Part shown: positions 56,842 through 64,000 of the stretch, one piece after another
Layout of the letters: each line of letters begins with the position of its first letter
Position numbering within the stretch: the stretch's first letter is position 1
Assembly: GCA_937969505.1 (NCBI GenBank)
Contig: CALBWA010000031.1
Coordinates: 1-64,000, forward strand
DNA length: 64,000 nt
Reading direction: 5' to 3'
DNA from: an uncultured Erythrobacter sp.
GTDB taxonomy: Bacteria > Pseudomonadota > Alphaproteobacteria > Sphingomonadales > Sphingomonadaceae
Program-made: the position numbers and the translations under genes
The notes under the pieces: generated by a model
The model's input: the letters and a program-made list of their open reading frames with translations, nothing else
Told to the model about the DNA's origin: nothing
Databases searched by the model: none

Positions 56842-58416
56842 TCAGCGCATCAGCCCGCCCACAAGATTACGCACGAACCGGCCGGCAAGCCCGCCACCCA
56901 GTTCTGTGGCAATGGTGCCAGCAGCAGAGGTCGCGGCCGTACGCATCGGATTGGCACGTGATTTCTTGCCAAGGACCGCCGCAGCAGCGACCGAGGCAAG
57001 CGATCCGGCCGCAGCGGTCATCGCCCGTTTGCCCGCTTTCTGCCAGATCGAGGTGCTCTTGCGGCTTTGCTTGCGAACTTCGGTTTCGCCCTTCTCCTCG
57101 ACTTCCTGAGCCGTCTTGGCGGCATCCAACGCTTTTTGCGCAAGCACTTCTTCTGCACTTTCCCGGTCTACCCGCTCGTCATACTTGCCCTCGACCGGAG
57201 AGATCGACTGCATGATCGCGCGTTCTTTCTTGGTCACCGGGCCAAGGCGGGAACGCGGCGGCTTGATCAGCGTACGCTGCACAATGGATGGCGCCCCGTC
57301 TTCCATCAAGGTAGACACCAAAGCCTCACCCACCCGCAGTTCAGTAATCGCCTCTTCTACATCCAAATCTTCGTTGATGCGGAAAGTGTCTGCAGCAGCC
57401 TTGATTGCTTTCTTGTCGCGAGGCGTGAAGGCGCGCAGAGCGTGCTGGACCCGGTTGCCTAGCTGGCCGGCCACCTCTTCAGGAATGTCGATCGGATTCT
57501 GGGTGACGAAGAAAACGCCAACGCCCTTGGACCGGATCAGGCGCACGACCTGTTCGATCTTGTCCTCCAACGCCTTTGGAGCATCATCGAATAGCAGGTG
57601 CGCCTCGTCAAAGAAGAACACCAGCTTGGGTTTTTCCGGATCGCCCACTTCGGGCAGGCTCTCGAACAATTCAGCCAGCAGCCACAGCAGGAAGGTCGCA
57701 TAAAGCTTGGGGCTGCGCATCAATTTGTCTGCGGCCAGCACATTGACATAGCCCTTGCCGTTTTCGTCCAGCTTCAGGAAATCATCGATTTCAAGAGCGG
57801 GTTCGCCGAAGAAATGGTTCGCGCCTTGCGATTCAAAACTCAACAGCTGGCGTTGAATGGCTCCGACGCTTTGCTTGCTGACATTGCCATACTGGCCGGA
57901 CAATTCCTTTGCATTGGCCGACGCCCAAGCCAGCATCGCCTGCAAGTCCTCAAAGTCGAGCAGCAGGAGACCATTGTCATCGGCATGTCTAAAGATGATC
58001 TGCAGCACGCCTTCCTGCGTATCGTTCAGGTCCAACAACCGTGCCAGCAACAACGGCCCCATTTCTGAAATCGTCGTCCGGATCGGGTGACCTTGTTCGC
58101 CATACAGATCCCAAAACACGACCGGATTATCCGAATAGGCATAGTCATCCATGCCCAATTCCTTAGCCCGGCTTTCCAGCTTGTCGGCATGTTTGAAGGT
58201 GGGTGAACCCGGCATGGCGATGCCAGACAGATCGCCTTTGACATCAGCGACAAACACCGGAACGCCGTGGGCGGAAAAGCTCTCGGCCATGCCTTGCAGG
58301 GTGACGGTTTTACCGGTTCCTGTCGCGCCAGCAATCAGACCGTGACGGTTGGCCCGCGACAAATCGAGGAACTGTTGTTCGCCATTGCTGGCAAGCCCTA
58401 GGAAAATTTCACTCAT
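56842..58416 (-). CDS. HerA/YjgR-type DUF853 ATPase
   Basis: A 524-residue helicase HerA-like ATPase of the DUF853 (YjgR) family. P-loop GATGTGKT at 30-37, Walker [19 protein letters not shown], sensor motif [16 protein letters not shown]. The C-terminal 100 residues are Lys/Ala-rich with a small Gly/Ala hydrophobic end. Members of this family are widespread with no set role; a DNA-translocating or membrane-remodelling function is possible. It is convergent with the GST gene with no gap, and its start is divergent from the pabBC gene. Confidence 0.9.
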   Translation of the reverse strand: MSEIFLGLASNGEQQFLDLSRANRHGLIAGATGTGKTVTLQGMAESFSAHGVPVFVADVKGDLSGIAMPGSPTFKHADKLESRAKELGMDDYAYSDNPVVFWDLYGEQGHPIRTTISEMGPLLLARLLDLNDTQEGVLQIIFRHADDNGLLLLDFEDLQAMLAWASANAKELSGQYGNVSKQSVGAIQRQLLSFESQGANHFFGEPALEIDDFLKLDENGKGYVNVLAADKLMRSPKLYATFLLWLLAELFESLPEVGDPEKPKLVFFFDEAHLLFDDAPKALEDKIEQVVRLIRSKGVGVFFVTQNPIDIPEEVAGQLGNRVQHALRAFTPRDKKAIKAAADTFRINEDLDVEEAITELRVGEALVSTLMEDGAPSIVQRTLIKPPRSRLGPVTKKERAIMQSISPVEGKYDERVDRESAEEVLAQKALDAAKTAQEVEEKGETEVRKQSRKSTSIWQKAGKRAMTAAAGSLASVAAAAVLGKKSRANPMRTAATSAAGTIATELGGGLAGRFVRNLVGGLMR

Positions 58417-58524
58417 ATTGGGTCAACGGCTCCTGCTCGCGGGTTGTGTCGGGACCGTGTGGCAAAGCCAGGTATGCGCGGTCAAGTTCTCGACTTGTGC
58501 GACGAAGCGGCTAAGGCTGCAAAC

Positions 58525-60360
58525 ATGGGTCAGAAAACTCCCTTTGTCTTGCTTGATGACGCACGCGACGACGATGCAGCTCCAGCGCATCTCTACACCC
58601 AGCCGCGCGAGATTTTTGTCGCCAACCGGCCGGAAGAGGTCGCTGATGTGCTGTCGCAAGCGCAAGCCGCGCAGCGCAAACACAATGCGCCGCTGGCAGG
58701 ATATATCGCTTACGAAGCCGGCCTGGCGCTGGAAGCACGTCTGCAAGGCAAAGCGCCAGCGCGCACCGGTGCCAATGGGCCGCTGGTCTGGCTTGCCCTG
58801 TTTGATGAAGCGCAAGAAATCCCTGCGGCAGACATTCCACGATGGCTGCAGGCCAACAGCGCTGACTCTGCGTCATTGGGCCCGATGATCCCGCAAGTCT
58901 CGACCGGAGGCTACACAGACAATTTCGAGCAGCTGCGCGAGGCGATCCACGCAGGCGACATCTATCAGGCCAATCTGACCTATCCACTGGCAGGGTCCTA
59001 TCGCGGCGATCCCATCGCATTATACGGCGCGCTGCGGCCCTCTGCCCGTTCAGGATATGGCGGCATTCTCTTCGACGGTTCGCACTGGCTGCTTAGCCTG
59101 TCGCCGGAACTGTTTGTCTCGATCAAGGGAAGCCAAGCGCGGGTCAAACCGATGAAAGGCACCCGGCCACGCAGCAACGATCCCGCACGCGATGAAGCCT
59201 TGAAGCAGGAACTCGCCTCGTCGGAAAAGGACAAGGCTGAAAACCTCATGATCGTAGATTTAATGCGCAACGATCTGGCGCGCATTGCAGAGCCGGGCAG
59301 CGTGGTGGTGGACGCCCCCTTTGCAGTCGAAACCTACCCTACAGTGCATCAGATGGTGTCCGGTGTCCGGGCCAGGCTCGCCGAAGACAAGACGATTGCC
59401 GACCTTGTTCAGGCGATCTTCCCGTGCGGATCAATCACAGGGGCCCCCAAAATTCGCGCGATGGAATGGATTGATCAGGTCGAACGCGATGCGCGCGGGC
59501 CCTATTGCGGTGCCGTCGGGCGGATTGATCCACCAGGCGCCAATGGAGAATTGCAGGCAGCCTTCAATGTCACCATCCGGACCCTGCGCTTGACACCGAT
59601 CGAGAATGATCAGGGCAGCGCCGTTCTGGGTGTGGGATCAGCCATCGTAGCGGACAGTGATGCCTTGGCCGAGCGGCGCGAAAGCGAAGTGAAAGCAGGC
59701 TTTGCGCGGACGAGTTCTCTCGACCATCAAGCCGCGCAGTTTGATCTTATTGAAACCATGCGATTTGAGCCTGCAAGCGGGATTCAATTGCTCGAGATGC
59801 ATCTGGAACGAATGAAGGCCAGCGCCAAGGAACTCGGCTTTGATTTTGATCGGCACGCTGCCCGCAACCAGATCCAGGCGCTATGCTTCCAACTTGACCA
59901 GAAAAGCAAGGTGCGACTGCTCGCCTCTCGCCGTGGAGCGATGGCTCTGGAAACTTTAACGATACCCGAAACAGGCGATAATGCGGATCGAGTGATGAAT
60001 GTGATCGCCTTGCCAATACCGGTCGATCCGGGGGATTGGCGATTGCGCCACAAGACGAGCGATCGCGGCTTTTACGAAGAAGCGCTGGGCGTTGCCCGCG
60101 ATGAAGGGGCTGATGAAGCGATCTTCATTCTCGACGAAGGCTTGATAACCGAAGGTTGCTTCACCAATATTTTCGTTGAACATGGCGACGCGCTGCTGAC
60201 CCCGCCTGCTGAACTTGGCCTTTTGCCTGGTGTCTTGCGGCGATCCCTGATCGAGTCCGGCAAGGCACGCGAGGCGCGGCTGCAACTGGCCGATCTGGTT
60301 GACGGGTTCTGGCTGGGCAATTCCCTGCGAGGCCTTATCAAAGCCAGGCTTGCGAAATGA
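58525..60360 (+). CDS. pabB: Fused aminodeoxychorismate synthase component I / lyase (PabB-PabC)
   Basis: A 611-residue fusion in folate synthesis. The N-terminal chorismate-binding domain (about 1-385) has the anchor VKPMKGTRPR, the ENLMIVDLMRNDL segment and the signature PCGSITGAPKIRAMEWID. The C-terminal aminotransferase class IV domain (about 410-611) has HKTSDR holding the likely PLP Lys, then FILDEGLITEGCFTNIFVE and PGVLRRSL, as in PabC lyase. ATG 58525 follows AAGG about 8 bases away; earlier in-frame ATG at 58474 lacks a good site. The fusion would make p-aminobenzoate with a separate PabA glutaminase. It overlaps rluA-type gene by 4 bases. Confidence 0.92.
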   Translation: MGQKTPFVLLDDARDDDAAPAHLYTQPREIFVANRPEEVADVLSQAQAAQRKHNAPLAGYIAYEAGLALEARLQGKAPARTGANGPLVWLALFDEAQEIPAADIPRWLQANSADSASLGPMIPQVSTGGYTDNFEQLREAIHAGDIYQANLTYPLAGSYRGDPIALYGALRPSARSGYGGILFDGSHWLLSLSPELFVSIKGSQARVKPMKGTRPRSNDPARDEALKQELASSEKDKAENLMIVDLMRNDLARIAEPGSVVVDAPFAVETYPTVHQMVSGVRARLAEDKTIADLVQAIFPCGSITGAPKIRAMEWIDQVERDARGPYCGAVGRIDPPGANGELQAAFNVTIRTLRLTPIENDQGSAVLGVGSAIVADSDALAERRESEVKAGFARTSSLDHQAAQFDLIETMRFEPASGIQLLEMHLERMKASAKELGFDFDRHAARNQIQALCFQLDQKSKVRLLASRRGAMALETLTIPETGDNADRVMNVIALPIPVDPGDWRLRHKTSDRGFYEEALGVARDEGADEAIFILDEGLITEGCFTNIFVEHGDALLTPPAELGLLPGVLRRSLIESGKAREARLQLADLVDGFWLGNSLRGLIKARLAK

Positions 60361-61019
60361 GTGGCAGCCAAGCAATTCCGATATTGTATGAAGATGCCGA
60401 AGCGCTTGTCATAGATAAGCCCGCAGGCCTGCCAATCGATCGGCCGCGAAAGGGCGGGCTCTGCCTGGAAGACCATCTCGATACGCTGAAACTGGGATTT
60501 CAGCGCCAGCCTTCCCCCGTTCACAGGTTGGACACTGATACGTCTGGTTGTCTGCTACTTGCGCGCAATCCCAAGGCTCACAAGAGATTTGCCCGCAGCT
60601 TTGAAGACCGACTGGTCATCAAGACCTATCTCGCCATTCTGGACGGTGTACCGACGGACGGATCGGGTACGATCGCCCTTGCCCTGTCCAAGATCAGCAG
60701 CGAGGCCAAAGGCTGGCGAATGATTGCCGCGAAGAAGGGTAAGCCTTCGGTCACCCACTGGGAACGCCTCACCATTCTGGATGAGCGCAGCGTGGTGCGT
60801 TTCCGTCCGGAAACTGGTCGCACCCACCAATTGCGCATTCATGCACTGGCAGGACTGAAGATACCGCTGCTGGGCGATCCCGTTTACGGTTCAGGAGAAG
60901 GTGCCCCGCGCACCATGTTGCATGCAGAATCACTGACCGTTCCCCGCGCTGGGAAACCTGACATTGTCGCCACAGCACCGTTACCCGATGATTTCCGCAA
61001 GGCGGGTTACAGTGGATGA
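60357..61019 (+). CDS. RluA-family pseudouridine synthase
   Basis: A 220-residue RNA pseudouridine synthase. The catalytic Asp lies in HRLDTDTSGCLLLARN, and RFRPETGRTHQLRIHAL and GDPVYG follow as in RluA enzymes. It lacks the N-terminal S4 domain of RluC/RluD, so it is RluA-like and may modify 23S rRNA and/or tRNA. It overlaps pabBC by 4 bases (ATGA) and arfB by 8 bases, so the three genes are one coupled transcript. Confidence 0.93.
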   Translation: MSGSQAIPILYEDAEALVIDKPAGLPIDRPRKGGLCLEDHLDTLKLGFQRQPSPVHRLDTDTSGCLLLARNPKAHKRFARSFEDRLVIKTYLAILDGVPTDGSGTIALALSKISSEAKGWRMIAAKKGKPSVTHWERLTILDERSVVRFRPETGRTHQLRIHALAGLKIPLLGDPVYGSGEGAPRTMLHAESLTVPRAGKPDIVATAPLPDDFRKAGYSG

Positions 61020-61452
61020 TGCCCAGCGAAAGCAGGCTGAAGATGTCTTGGTCGACCGCGCGTTGGGCCAGGTCGAGGAGAAATTCATCGCAGCAAGCGG
61101 GCCGGGGGGCCAGAATGTCAACAAGGTGGCAACAGCGGTGCAATTGCGCCTCGATGTGTTCGCGCTGCGCCTTCAGCCGCAGGTGTTCAACCGCCTGAAA
61201 TCGCTCGCCGGATCAAAAATGACGGCCAGCGGAGAAATCGTCCTGACCGCACGCAGCCACCGGACGCAAGAGATGAATCGGGTCGAGGCACGCGAGCGGC
61301 TGGCCAATTTGCTTCGGGAAGCCCAGCGAAGCCCGAAAAAACGGGCGAAATCGAGAGTGAACCGTCTTGGCAAGGCCAAGCGGCTCAAGTCCAAGAAGGC
61401 GCGTGGAGCGGTCAAGGCAACCCGCGGCAAGGTCAGCCGGGGCGATTGGTAA
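61012..61452 (+). CDS. arfB: Alternative ribosome-rescue factor ArfB / peptidyl-tRNA hydrolase
   Basis: A 146-residue class I release-factor-like protein that hydrolyses peptidyl-tRNA on stalled ribosomes. The GGQ motif is at 32-34 (ASGPGGQNVNKV). The basic C-terminal tail (KKRAKSRVNRLGKAKRLKSKKAR) would enter the empty mRNA channel, as in YaeJ/ArfB. The start GTG at 61012 overlaps the rluA-family gene; an AAGG site lies upstream. Length is standard for ArfB (about 140). This supports ribosome rescue next to the folate and RNA-modification genes. Confidence 0.92.
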   Translation: MDDAQRKQAEDVLVDRALGQVEEKFIAASGPGGQNVNKVATAVQLRLDVFALRLQPQVFNRLKSLAGSKMTASGEIVLTARSHRTQEMNRVEARERLANLLREAQRSPKKRAKSRVNRLGKAKRLKSKKARGAVKATRGKVSRGDW

Positions 61453-61591
61453 TTCTGCGTCTGAGCGCTTGACTTTTGCCCGTGAATCGGCAAATGGGCG
61501 CGGCTTGAGAGGCGGTGCGATCAACGTGCCGCCCGTGTTTTTTCGGCCATTCCCGTTTTGGGCTGGCCTCACCCGATCTTAGGAATACGCC

Positions 61592-61759
61592 ATGGCGAAG
61601 CCCGCAACTGTCAAGATCAAGCTCGTCTCGACCGCCGATACGGGATTTTTCTACGTGACGAAAAAGAACCCACGCAACATCACCGAGAAGATGACCTTCC
61701 GTAAATATGATCCGGTCGTGCGCAAGCATGTCGAGTTCAAGGAAGCTAAGATCAAGTGA
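61592..61759 (+). CDS. rpmG: 50S ribosomal protein L33
   Basis: A 55-residue L33: [19 protein letters not shown], then [18 protein letters not shown] and [14 protein letters not shown]. This is a form without the zinc-binding Cys pairs. The length and order match the alphaproteobacterial L33 exactly. ATG at 61592, TGA at 61757-61759, with AGGAA 7 bases before the ATG. It lies between arfB and lolA on the plus strand. It was probably missed by length-filtered ORF calls. Confidence 0.97.
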   Translation: MAKPATVKIKLVSTADTGFFYVTKKNPRNITEKMTFRKYDPVVRKHVEFKEAKIK

Positions 61760-61767
61760 TCTTTTTC

Positions 61768-61796
61768 CTGAACCGGAGGGAACACCTCGGGTTCAG
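61768..61796 (+). promoter_or_regulatory. 12-bp hairpin after rpmG
   Basis: CTGAACCGGAGG pairs with CCTCGGGTTCAG with one mismatch around the loop GAACA, 8 bases after the rpmG stop. No T-run follows. It could reduce read-through into lolA, or be a processing or stability hairpin. Confidence 0.6.
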
Positions 61797-61831
61797 TATC
61801 GGTTCAAGGCGTCGTAACTAAAGGACGAGCC

Positions 61832-62497
61832 ATGAACATCTTGCACATGATATCACGCCAACCATTGCGCACCATTCTTGGCGCAGCACTGGCTGTGGCC
61901 GTGCCAACCACAGCGATTGGCGTTTCCAGCTCCCCGGCCTTTGCCCAACAGGACAATCTTGAACGGGCAGCACAGGCTCTGCGCGCTATTGGTACGATGC
62001 AGGCCGATTTTACCCAGACCGACCGGATGGGTCGCAGCACCAGCGGTCAAATGACGCTGAAGCGCCCGGGCAAGATCAGGTTTGAATATGGCACGGATGA
62101 TGCGCTACTGGTCGTCTCCAACGGCCGATCCTTGTACTTGGTCGATTACGAAGTGGATCAGGTCCAACGCTGGCCGATCCGCAATTCGCCGCTCGGCGCA
62201 CTGCTTGATCCCGAACGAGACATCAAACGCTACGGCAAGACCGTTCCGACAAATGATCCGGCTGTTATCAGTATCGAGGTACGCGATCCGAAACGCCCCG
62301 AATTTGGCCACATAACCCTTATCTTTGTGCGCAATCCATCGGCCCCCGGGGGGTTCGAATTGACGCATTGGGTTGCACTTGATGCACAAAATCATCGTAC
62401 GACTGTCAGATTGCGCAATCACCGTTACGGGATGACGGTTGCCGACAGCGCGTTCAGTTTCAAGGATCCGCGCAAATCATCTCGTCGACCAAGATAA
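61832..62497 (+). CDS. lolA: Outer-membrane lipoprotein carrier LolA-family protein
   Basis: A 221-residue periplasmic chaperone that carries lipoproteins from the LolCDE complex to the outer membrane. It has a signal peptide ending near PAFA-QQ, then the LolA pattern: LRAIGTMQADFTQTDRMGRSTSGQMTLKRPGKIRFEYGTDDALLVVSNGRSLYLVDYEVDQVQRWPI, PDVs in the half-open barrel, ending in FSFKDPR. AAGGA precedes the ATG. Lipoproteins elsewhere in the window are its possible cargo. Confidence 0.9.
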   Translation: MNILHMISRQPLRTILGAALAVAVPTTAIGVSSSPAFAQQDNLERAAQALRAIGTMQADFTQTDRMGRSTSGQMTLKRPGKIRFEYGTDDALLVVSNGRSLYLVDYEVDQVQRWPIRNSPLGALLDPERDIKRYGKTVPTNDPAVISIEVRDPKRPEFGHITLIFVRNPSAPGGFELTHWVALDAQNHRTTVRLRNHRYGMTVADSAFSFKDPRKSSRRPR

Positions 62498-62674
62498 ACG
62501 GGTTGGCCATGACCGGTTGTAAGTTTGCGACAAAATACCTGGCATTGTTCATGCGTGTGAAAGCCCGATCGCGATAATATTGTTTATCAAGTCGGTGGGA
62601 AGGACGGTTTACCCCCTGTTGCCCTCCTTCGATAATGTGCCGATCTGATGCAGGCGTGACGAACGCTAATAAGG
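62498..62674. other. Intergenic after lolA, part of possible short transcript
   Basis: About 180 bases with no supported frame, leading to the strong terminator at 62675-62716. It may be the lolA 3' untranslated region or hold a small RNA. I see no tRNA or known RNA family. Confidence 0.35.
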
Positions 62675-62716
62675 AACCCTCATCCCAATGCCCCCGGGAT
62701 GGGGGTTTTCTTTTTT
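62675..62716 (+). terminator. Strong intrinsic terminator
   Basis: AACCCTCATCCC pairs with GGGATGGGGGTT (12 pairs, one G-U) around an 8- to 9-base loop, followed by TTTTCTTTTTT. The best intrinsic terminator in the window. It would end lolA transcription or a small RNA before xth. Confidence 0.92.
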
Positions 62717-62828
62717 AGCGCGCCTGCCATTCGATGGCAATTGCACCCGGCCGGTTGCAATTGTGCTCGCTGTGGACGGGATCAATCCGCAACTGGACCG
62801 CCCACTGCAGGCCCCGTATTGAGCGCGC

Positions 62829-63623
62829 ATGATTTCTGTTGCCACTTGGAATATCAACTCGGTCCGCTTGCGCTTGCCGATTGTCACTCGCTTTCTGCAA
62901 GAGGAAGCGCCCGATGTCCTTTGCCTGCAGGAAATCAAGTGTCAGGAGCATCAGTTCCCCTACGAAGCGTTGGCCGAACTGGGCTATGAACATACCGCAG
63001 TGCATGGCCAGAAGGGCTATCACGGGGTCGCTACCGTCAGTCGCATCCCGCTGCGCGAATTTTCCCGGCACGATTGGCAGGACAATGGCGAGGCACGCCA
63101 TGTCGGGGTTGAATTGCTGGGCGAAGGCAAAGGCACGATCGTCGAGAATGTCTATGTCCCCGCCGGAGGTGATGAACCCAACCGGGACAGGAACCCCAAA
63201 TTTGGTCAGAAGCTCGATTTTCTCGAGCGGATGACACGTTGGGCTGAGCAAATTGACCGACCCACGCTGATCGTAGGCGATTTCAACATCGCGCCACTGG
63301 AAAGCGATGTCTGGAACCACAAGCAGCTGCTCAAGGTGGTCAGCCATACGCCTTTGGAAGTGGAGACCCTGCAGGGCTTTATGGACGCCCATGGCTGGCG
63401 CGATATCGGGCGCGAGCACATCCGTGATCCTGAACGCTATTACAGCTGGTGGAGCTATCGTTCAAAAGACTGGAAGGTGAATGACCGCGGGCGGCGACTT
63501 GATCATATGTGGGCCAGCCCCGAACTGGCTGATAAAGTCACCGGTCACCGCTTGCGTGAAGATGCACGCGATTGGGAAAAACCGTCTGATCACATTCCAC
63601 TGATTACCGAGTTTTCGCTCTGA
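62829..63623 (+). CDS. xth: Exodeoxyribonuclease III
   Basis: A 264-residue AP endonuclease/3'-exonuclease of base excision repair. Marks are SVATWNINSVRLRL, LCLQEIKCQE (metal Glu), YHGVATVSR, LIVGDFNIAPLESDVWN, WSYRSKDWKVNDRGRRLDHMWAS, and DHIPLITEF at the end. Length is standard. No clear ribosome-binding site is seen before ATG 62829. With two Nth-type enzymes elsewhere in the window it adds a third base-excision-repair gene. Confidence 0.95.
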   Translation: MISVATWNINSVRLRLPIVTRFLQEEAPDVLCLQEIKCQEHQFPYEALAELGYEHTAVHGQKGYHGVATVSRIPLREFSRHDWQDNGEARHVGVELLGEGKGTIVENVYVPAGGDEPNRDRNPKFGQKLDFLERMTRWAEQIDRPTLIVGDFNIAPLESDVWNHKQLLKVVSHTPLEVETLQGFMDAHGWRDIGREHIRDPERYYSWWSYRSKDWKVNDRGRRLDHMWASPELADKVTGHRLREDARDWEKPSDHIPLITEFSL

Positions 63624-64000
63624 CCGGTCCCGCAGAAGCCATTACATTGCGGCCCGAAATGCAGTCAGATGTGACCGGCATCCATGCCCTGACGAACGCA
63701 GCCTTTGCCGGCAAACCCTATTCCAATGGGTCAGAACCAGCCGTGATCAACGGTCTGCGTGAAGGCGGCGATCTGACATTGTCGCTCGTAGCCGAAAATG
63801 CTGATGGGCTCGCTGGCCATATTGCCTTTTCTCCAGTGACAATTTCCGGCTTGGCGGGCCTCTGGTTCGGCCTCGGCCCGGTTTCGGTCTGGCCCCGCCT
63901 TCAAGGCTTGGGCATTGGCGGTGCCCTGGTCCGGCGCGGCATTGCCGATATGCGGGAAATGGGTGCGGCCGCGATCTTTTTGCTCGGCGATCCGGATTAT
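63620..64000 (+). CDS. GNAT-family N-acetyltransferase, C-terminus off the right edge
   Basis: A GNAT acetyltransferase, truncated by the window end. The frame reads AITLRPEMQSDVTGIHALT, then SLVAENADGLAGHIAFSPV, then the acetyl-CoA loop GLGPVSVWPRLQGLGIGGAL and AAAIFLLGDPDY, as in YhbS-like GNATs. No ATG is available before the conserved start: the candidate CTG at 63620 overlaps the xth stop as CTGA, ATT at 63641 and TTG at 63647 are alternatives. The 4-base overlap with xth suggests coupling. Confidence 0.8.
   Translation, partial: MTGPAEAITLRPEMQSDVTGIHALTNAAFAGKPYSNGSEPAVINGLREGGDLTLSLVAENADGLAGHIAFSPVTISGLAGLWFGLGPVSVWPRLQGLGIGGALVRRGIADMREMGAAAIFLLGDPDY

Noticed and set aside
58444-58524. 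Longer start of pabBC (from 58444 or 58474)
   Set aside because: No good ribosome-binding site; the AAGG site fits ATG 58525 and the family N-terminus.

Overview
This 64 kb window is an ordinary chromosomal segment of an alphaproteobacterium. It most likely comes from Sphingomonadales, family Erythrobacteraceae (Erythrobacter, Altererythrobacter or Qipengyuania type). The evidence is a GC-rich, gene-dense layout, a UrcA-family secreted protein, a TonB-dependent receptor, the 55-residue L33 sequence type, an HWE-type histidine kinase, and many operons joined by 4-base stop/start overlaps. I see no rRNA, tRNA, insertion sequence, prophage or CRISPR array. The assignment comes from reading the proteins, not from a search.

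Layout. 1-11 kb is mostly on the minus strand: nadB (cut by the left edge), a lipoprotein metallo-beta-lactamase-fold hydrolase, an ABC ATPase, two lineage-specific proteins, nitronate monooxygenase, nth, and an operon of yceI-like lipoprotein, membrane protein, second endonuclease-III-like enzyme, EamA transporter and nth; then guaA and urcA. 11.04-11.82 kb is a gene-poor, hairpin-rich stretch with a candidate structured RNA, a 14-bp perfect inverted repeat and an unannotated 27-codon membrane ORF. 11.8-18 kb holds an acyl-CoA synthetase, gyrB, an AI-2E family exporter and an M50 peptidase. 18-22.7 kb holds a TetR regulator, an acyltransferase and a leucine catabolism block (ivd, mccB) with a coupled tail-anchored protein. 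22.8-29.9 kb holds an HWE kinase, a lipoprotein, an osmoprotectant ABC transporter with a permease/binding-protein fusion, a DUF2147 protein, a MidA-type methyltransferase and lgt.

30-43 kb is mostly on the plus strand: acyl-CoA ligase, glnD, TonB-dependent receptor, YggS, a ThiE-like protein, ftsK, an MmgE/PrpD protein and a nucleotidyltransferase-like protein. 43-46 kb is a phosphate-starvation pair, pstS and a porin, each preceded by a Pho-box-like direct repeat. 45.9-49.8 kb is a fully overlapping minus-strand operon (S9 peptidase, thioesterase, old-yellow-enzyme family). 49.9-56.8 kb holds aminopeptidase P, a VOC/cupin pair, a six-EF-hand protein followed by a two-component system, and a GST. 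56.8-64 kb holds a HerA-like ATPase, the overlapping chain pabBC-rluA-arfB, rpmG (too short for most ORF callers), lolA, xth and a GNAT acetyltransferase cut by the right edge.

Functionally this is core metabolism and information processing, with accessory themes of phosphate scavenging, osmoprotection, DNA base repair and envelope biogenesis. I found no clearly new multi-gene defence or biosynthetic system. The least explained parts are the 11.04-11.84 kb intergenic region, the mccB-coupled tail-anchored protein, and the EF-hand/two-component locus.
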